In this document: piece after piece, positions 52,223 through 55,673 of the stretch | Layout of the letters: each line of letters starts with the position of its first letter | Position numbering within the stretch: position 1 is the first letter of the stretch | Assembly: GCA_018385335.1 (NCBI GenBank) | Contig: JAHAZN010000037.1 | Location: forward strand, 1 to 55,673 | Origin: Prevotella sp. | GTDB lineage: Bacteria; Bacteroidota; Bacteroidia; Bacteroidales; Bacteroidaceae | Direction: 5' to 3' | Length of the DNA stretch: 55,673 nucleotides | The notes under the pieces: model-generated | Database searches by the model: none | Told to the model about the DNA's origin: nothing | What the model saw: only the letters and a program-made list of their open reading frames with translations | Made by a program: the position numbers and the translations under genes

Positions 52223-55200
52223 TTATGCGTTATATTCCTGCCAACTCTTCGTTTGGATATCGCTAAGCTTCATAGCACAGAACGCCTCGATGAAGGCCTT
52301 GGCTAAGCGCACATTGGTCATCAACGGGATGTTGTGGTCGATGGCAGCTCGGCGTATGCGGTAGCCGTTGGTGAGCTCACGCTTCGTGTGGTTCTTAGGC
52401 ACGTTAATGATGAGGTCGAAGGCATGGGCGGCAATCATACCCATCACATTGTTGCTCTCATCCTCATCGGGCCATCCTACAGCGGTAGCCTCTACTCCAT
52501 TGTCGCCGAAGAACTTAGCTGTACCGGAAGTGGCAAAAATCTTATATCCCTGTTCCACTAGCATACGTGCGGGTTCGAGCAGGTCAACCTTGCCCTTCAC
52601 GCCACCTGAAGAGATGAGAATGTTCTTCTCGGGGATGTGATAGCCTGTGGCTATGAGGGCGTTGAGCAGTGCCTCGTTCATGTCATCGCCAAGGCATCCC
52701 ACCTCACCTGTACTGGACATATCGACACCAAGCACAGGGTCGGCGTTCTGCAGACGGGCAAAGGAGAACTGCGAAGCCTTTACACCGATGCGGTCGATAT
52801 CAAACTCACCCTTAGATGGACGAGAGTAGGGGGCTTCGAGCATAATGCGGGTGGCTGTTTCGATAAAGTTGTGGTTGAGAATCTTGCTGACAAAGGGGAA
52901 TGAGCGCGATGCACGCAGGTTGCACTCTATCACCTTCACCTCCCTGTTCTTCGCAAGGAACTGGATGTTAAATGGCCCGCTGATATTGAGTTCCATGGCG
53001 ATCTTTCGAGCAATGCGCTTTATCTGACGCACTGTAGAGAAATAAATGTTCTGTGCGGGGAACACCATGGTGGCATCGCCCGAATGAACACCGGCATATT
53101 CGATATGTTCAGAAATAGCATATTCTACTATCTCGCCCTTGTCGGCCACGGCATCAAACTCTATCTCCTTGGTGTCCTGCATAAACTGCGACACAACCAC
53201 AGGATACTCTTTGCTCACCTCGGTGGCCATCTGCAGGAAGCGTGATAGCTCATCCTCGTCGTAGCACACGTTCATCGCAGCCCCCGAGAGCACATAGGAA
53301 GGACGGACAAGGACGGGGAAACCTACCTTAGCCACAAACTCCTTTATATCGTCGTAGGAGGTGAGGGCGCGCCATGCAGGCTGGTCGATGCCCAGTTTGT
53401 CGAGCATGGCAGAGAACTTATCTCGGTTTTCTGCACGGTCGATATCTACTGGCGAAGTGCCGAGCACTGGGATACCCTGGCGATGAAGTCTCATGGCGAG
53501 GTTGTTAGGTATCTGACCACCTACGCTGACGATGACACCGCGAGGACTCTCTAAATCAACAACATCGAGGACACGCTCCATCGACAGTTCATCGAAATAG
53601 AGACGGTCGCAAACGTCATAGTCGGTGGAGACAGTCTCGGGGTTATAGTTAATCATGATGCTCTTATAACCGAGTTTCCTTGCCGTGTTGATGGCATTTA
53701 CTGAGCACCAGTCGAACTCCACTGAAGAGCCAATGCGATAAGCACCTGAACCGAGAACAACGACCGACTTGTCGTTCTTATAGAAATCGATGTCGTGTTT
53801 CTTGTCGGCATAAGTGAAGTAGAGGTAGTTGGTGAGTTCAGGATGCTCGCTCGCCACGGTGTTGATACGCTTTACTGAGGGCACTATACCACGCTCCTTG
53901 CGGTAGCGGCGCACCTCCATGTTCTCACGCTGCATGTTGCCCGATGAGGGTTTGAGCACGAAGCGAGCGATCTGGAAATCGGAGAATCCTGCCTGCTTCA
54001 CCTCTAAGAGTAGTTCGTCGGGCACCTGTACCATACTGTCGTAGCTCTGCAGACGATGCTTCAAATCGACGATGTTCTTCAGTCGGGAGATAAACCATGT
54101 GTCTATCTTGGTGAGTTGTTCAATACGTTCCACGCTGTAGCCCTCCTCGAGTGCCTGTGCAATGGCAAAGATGCGGAGGTCGGTGGGGTGGGTGAGTTCC
54201 TCTTCGAGGTTGTCGAAACGAGTGTGGTCGTTGCCTACAAATCCGTGCATACCCTGACCTATCATGCGCAGACCCTTCTGTATCATCTCTTCAAAGGTGC
54301 GACCAATAGACATAATTTCGCCCACCGACTTCATTGACGAACCAATATTCCTGCTAACGCCAGCAAACTTTGTGAGGTCCCAACGAGGAATTTTACAAAT
54401 CATATAGTCGAGCGATGGCGCTACATAAGCAGAGTTGGGTGTACCCATCTCGCCTATCTGATCGAGTGTGTAGCCGAGGGCAATCTTAGCTGCCACGAAG
54501 GCGAGGGGATAACCTGTAGCTTTGGAGGCGAGGGCAGAGGAGCGACTGAGTCTGGCATTGACCTCGATGATGCGATAGTCGTTGGTTTCGGCATTGAAAG
54601 CAAACTGGATATTACACTCGCCCACGATGTTGAGATGACGTACGCAGCGGATAGAGATATCCTGCAACAGTTTCACCTGAGCGTCGGTGAGTGAACATGT
54701 GGGTGCCACCACGATACTCTCACCGGTATGGATACCGAGTGGGTCGAAGTTTTCCATCGATGCCACGGTAAAACAATGGTCATTGGCATCTCTAATCACC
54801 TCAAACTCAATCTCTTTCCATCCTTTAAGCGACTCTTCAACGAGAATCTGTGGGGCAAAGGTGAAGGCACTTTCAGCCAACTCGCTAAACTGCTGTTCAT
54901 CTTGACAGATGCCCGAACCAAGTCCGCCAAGGGCGTAAGCTGAGCGAATCATCACGGGAAAACCAATCTTTGCAGCTGCCGCCTTGGCATCAGACATGTT
55001 CTCAACAGCCTGACTGATAGGTGTTTTTAGTTCTATCTCGTCAAGTTTCTTAACGAAGAGGTCGCGATCTTCGGTGTTCATAATCGCTTCAACTGAGGTG
55101 CCAAGGACGCTCACACCATAGTTCTTCAGTGTACCATTGAGATAGAGTGCCGTTCCGCAGTTGAGGGCTGTCTGTCCGCCAAAGGCCAGGAGGATGCCGT

Positions 55201-55438
55201 CGGGACGTTCTTTCTTGATGATTTCTGTAACGAAATGCTCATTGACAGGAAGGAAATACACCTTGTCTGCAACACCATCAGATGTTTGGATGGTAGCAAT
55301 ATTAGGATTGACGAGCACCGAGGAGATGCCTTCTTCTCGCAATGCCTTGAGGGCTTGTGAACCAGAATAATCAAACTCGCCGGCCTGACCAATCTTAAGC
55401 GCGCCAGAGCCAAGTACCAATACTTTTTTCAGTTCCAT
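52223..55438 (-). CDS. carB: Carbamoyl-phosphate synthase large subunit
   Basis: This 1071-residue enzyme makes carbamoyl phosphate from bicarbonate, ATP and glutamine-derived ammonia for pyrimidine and arginine synthesis. Two ATP-grasp halves are clear (IIEVNARLSRSSALASKATG in the first, IECNLRASRSFPFVSKI in the second), and an MGS-like regulatory domain ends the protein (about 940-1071). Full length. carA is not adjacent in the window. Its product domain layout shows no truncation. Confidence 0.97.
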   Translation of the reverse strand: MELKKVLVLGSGALKIGQAGEFDYSGSQALKALREEGISSVLVNPNIATIQTSDGVADKVYFLPVNEHFVTEIIKKERPDGILLAFGGQTALNCGTALYLNGTLKNYGVSVLGTSVEAIMNTEDRDLFVKKLDEIELKTPISQAVENMSDAKAAAAKIGFPVMIRSAYALGGLGSGICQDEQQFSELAESAFTFAPQILVEESLKGWKEIEFEVIRDANDHCFTVASMENFDPLGIHTGESIVVAPTCSLTDAQVKLLQDISIRCVRHLNIVGECNIQFAFNAETNDYRIIEVNARLSRSSALASKATGYPLAFVAAKIALGYTLDQIGEMGTPNSAYVAPSLDYMICKIPRWDLTKFAGVSRNIGSSMKSVGEIMSIGRTFEEMIQKGLRMIGQGMHGFVGNDHTRFDNLEEELTHPTDLRIFAIAQALEEGYSVERIEQLTKIDTWFISRLKNIVDLKHRLQSYDSMVQVPDELLLEVKQAGFSDFQIARFVLKPSSGNMQRENMEVRRYRKERGIVPSVKRINTVASEHPELTNYLYFTYADKKHDIDFYKNDKSVVVLGSGAYRIGSSVEFDWCSVNAINTARKLGYKSIMINYNPETVSTDYDVCDRLYFDELSMERVLDVVDLESPRGVIVSVGGQIPNNLAMRLHRQGIPVLGTSPVDIDRAENRDKFSAMLDKLGIDQPAWRALTSYDDIKEFVAKVGFPVLVRPSYVLSGAAMNVCYDEDELSRFLQMATEVSKEYPVVVSQFMQDTKEIEFDAVADKGEIVEYAISEHIEYAGVHSGDATMVFPAQNIYFSTVRQIKRIARKIAMELNISGPFNIQFLAKNREVKVIECNLRASRSFPFVSKILNHNFIETATRIMLEAPYSRPSKGEFDIDRIGVKASQFSFARLQNADPVLGVDMSSTGEVGCLGDDMNEALLNALIATGYHIPEKNILISSGGVKGKVDLLEPARMLVEQGYKIFATSGTAKFFGDNGVEATAVGWPDEDESNNVMGMIAAHAFDLIINVPKNHTKRELTNGYRIRRAAIDHNIPLMTNVRLAKAFIEAFCAMKLSDIQTKSWQEYNA

Positions 55439-55504
55439 TGTTTTATCTATCTATTTCTTTTGTATGATTGTTGTCGTAATATTTAGTTTGTTCATTCCAA
55501 TTTG

Positions 55505-55534
55505 CAAACTTAATAAAAAACAACGAAAACCAAC
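55505..55534 (-). promoter_or_regulatory. Predicted promoter of carB
   Basis: On the minus strand, GTTG (55531-55534) precedes TAAGTTTG (55505-55512) by 18 bp. The ATG lies 66 bp downstream. The remaining bases to the window edge (55535-55673) are AT-rich, and I see no gene in them. Confidence 0.5.
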
Positions 55535-55673
55535 GCTCCTCAGTCATATTTTTATCCTACAACAGCCTATTTTTCTTTTTTATTCATCTTATATACAGGT
55601 GCAGACTTCTCAGATGACATTCAATTATGACATTAAATGATATTTTATATTTCTAGAATAATCGCTATTATGA

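Noticed and set aside
1..55673. CRISPR array, toxin-antitoxin or phage-defence module
   Set aside because: No regularly spaced repeats and no recognisable Cas, toxin or defence proteins in any convincing gene.

Overview
The window looks like a chromosomal segment from a Bacteroidota bacterium, most likely order Bacteroidales and Prevotella-like. This is judged from gene content and signals, because no rRNA is present. The evidence is repeated promoter-like boxes of the Bacteroidota type (TAnnTTTG, in several places with TTTG 19-20 bp upstream), families largely confined to this phylum (DUF4468, DUF5715, DUF4293, DUF4296, DUF3256, DUF4738, an HU-CCDC81/SPOR protein, an Rpb6-type omega subunit, class III fructose-bisphosphatase), and secreted plant-polysaccharide enzymes. 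I see no tRNA, rRNA, CRISPR array, insertion sequence, phage or plasmid gene.

Layout. 1-2572: three poorly characterised genes, two of them secreted, followed by a 568-bp gap with two intrinsic terminators. 3141-5741: GH3 glycosidase with a PA14 insert. 5734-8892 (minus): DUF4468 protein, a small membrane protein and a putative porin. 8996-13628 (minus): a tight operon bamD - omega subunit - DUF4293 - DUF5715 - uvrB. 13732-21749 (minus): surface-polysaccharide genes (flippase, four glycosyltransferase-like proteins) with a class III fbp embedded among them. 21757-28662 (minus): amino-acid genes purU-hisH-hisA-hisF-hisIE-ftsE-like-lysC-lysA, probably one long transcript. 28857-30532 (minus): an FHA protein and an HU-CCDC81/SPOR protein. 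30664-32788: rfbC and a DUF4738 lipoprotein, convergent with nudC. 33028-37434: a very large PL11 rhamnogalacturonan lyase. 37592-46435: a nine-gene operon, ileS - TraR/DksA-like - lspA - DUF4296 - small ORF - nucleoside permease - bifunctional nuclease - rsmE - DUF3256, closed by a strong terminator. 46644-50595: a two-domain esterase/GH115 alpha-glucuronidase flanked by two decayed coding remnants, one clearly a broken GH2. 50662-55438 (minus): carB, then uxaB.

How it fits together. The housekeeping part covers DNA repair, outer-membrane assembly, gluconeogenesis, His/Lys synthesis, translation, lipoprotein maturation and carbamoyl phosphate. The accessory part suits life on pectin and glucuronoxylan: GH3, GH115 with esterase, PL11 and uxaB (tagaturonate reduction). 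No SusC/SusD pair is present, so these are scattered CAZyme genes and not a canonical PUL, and the broken GH2 points to recent erosion. I did not find a clear new defence or mobile system. The best leads are the decayed GH2, the nested terminator/palindrome between carB and uxaB, the leaderless-type promoter of the HU/SPOR gene, the chimeric glycosyltransferase at 19401-20507 and two candidate small RNAs.
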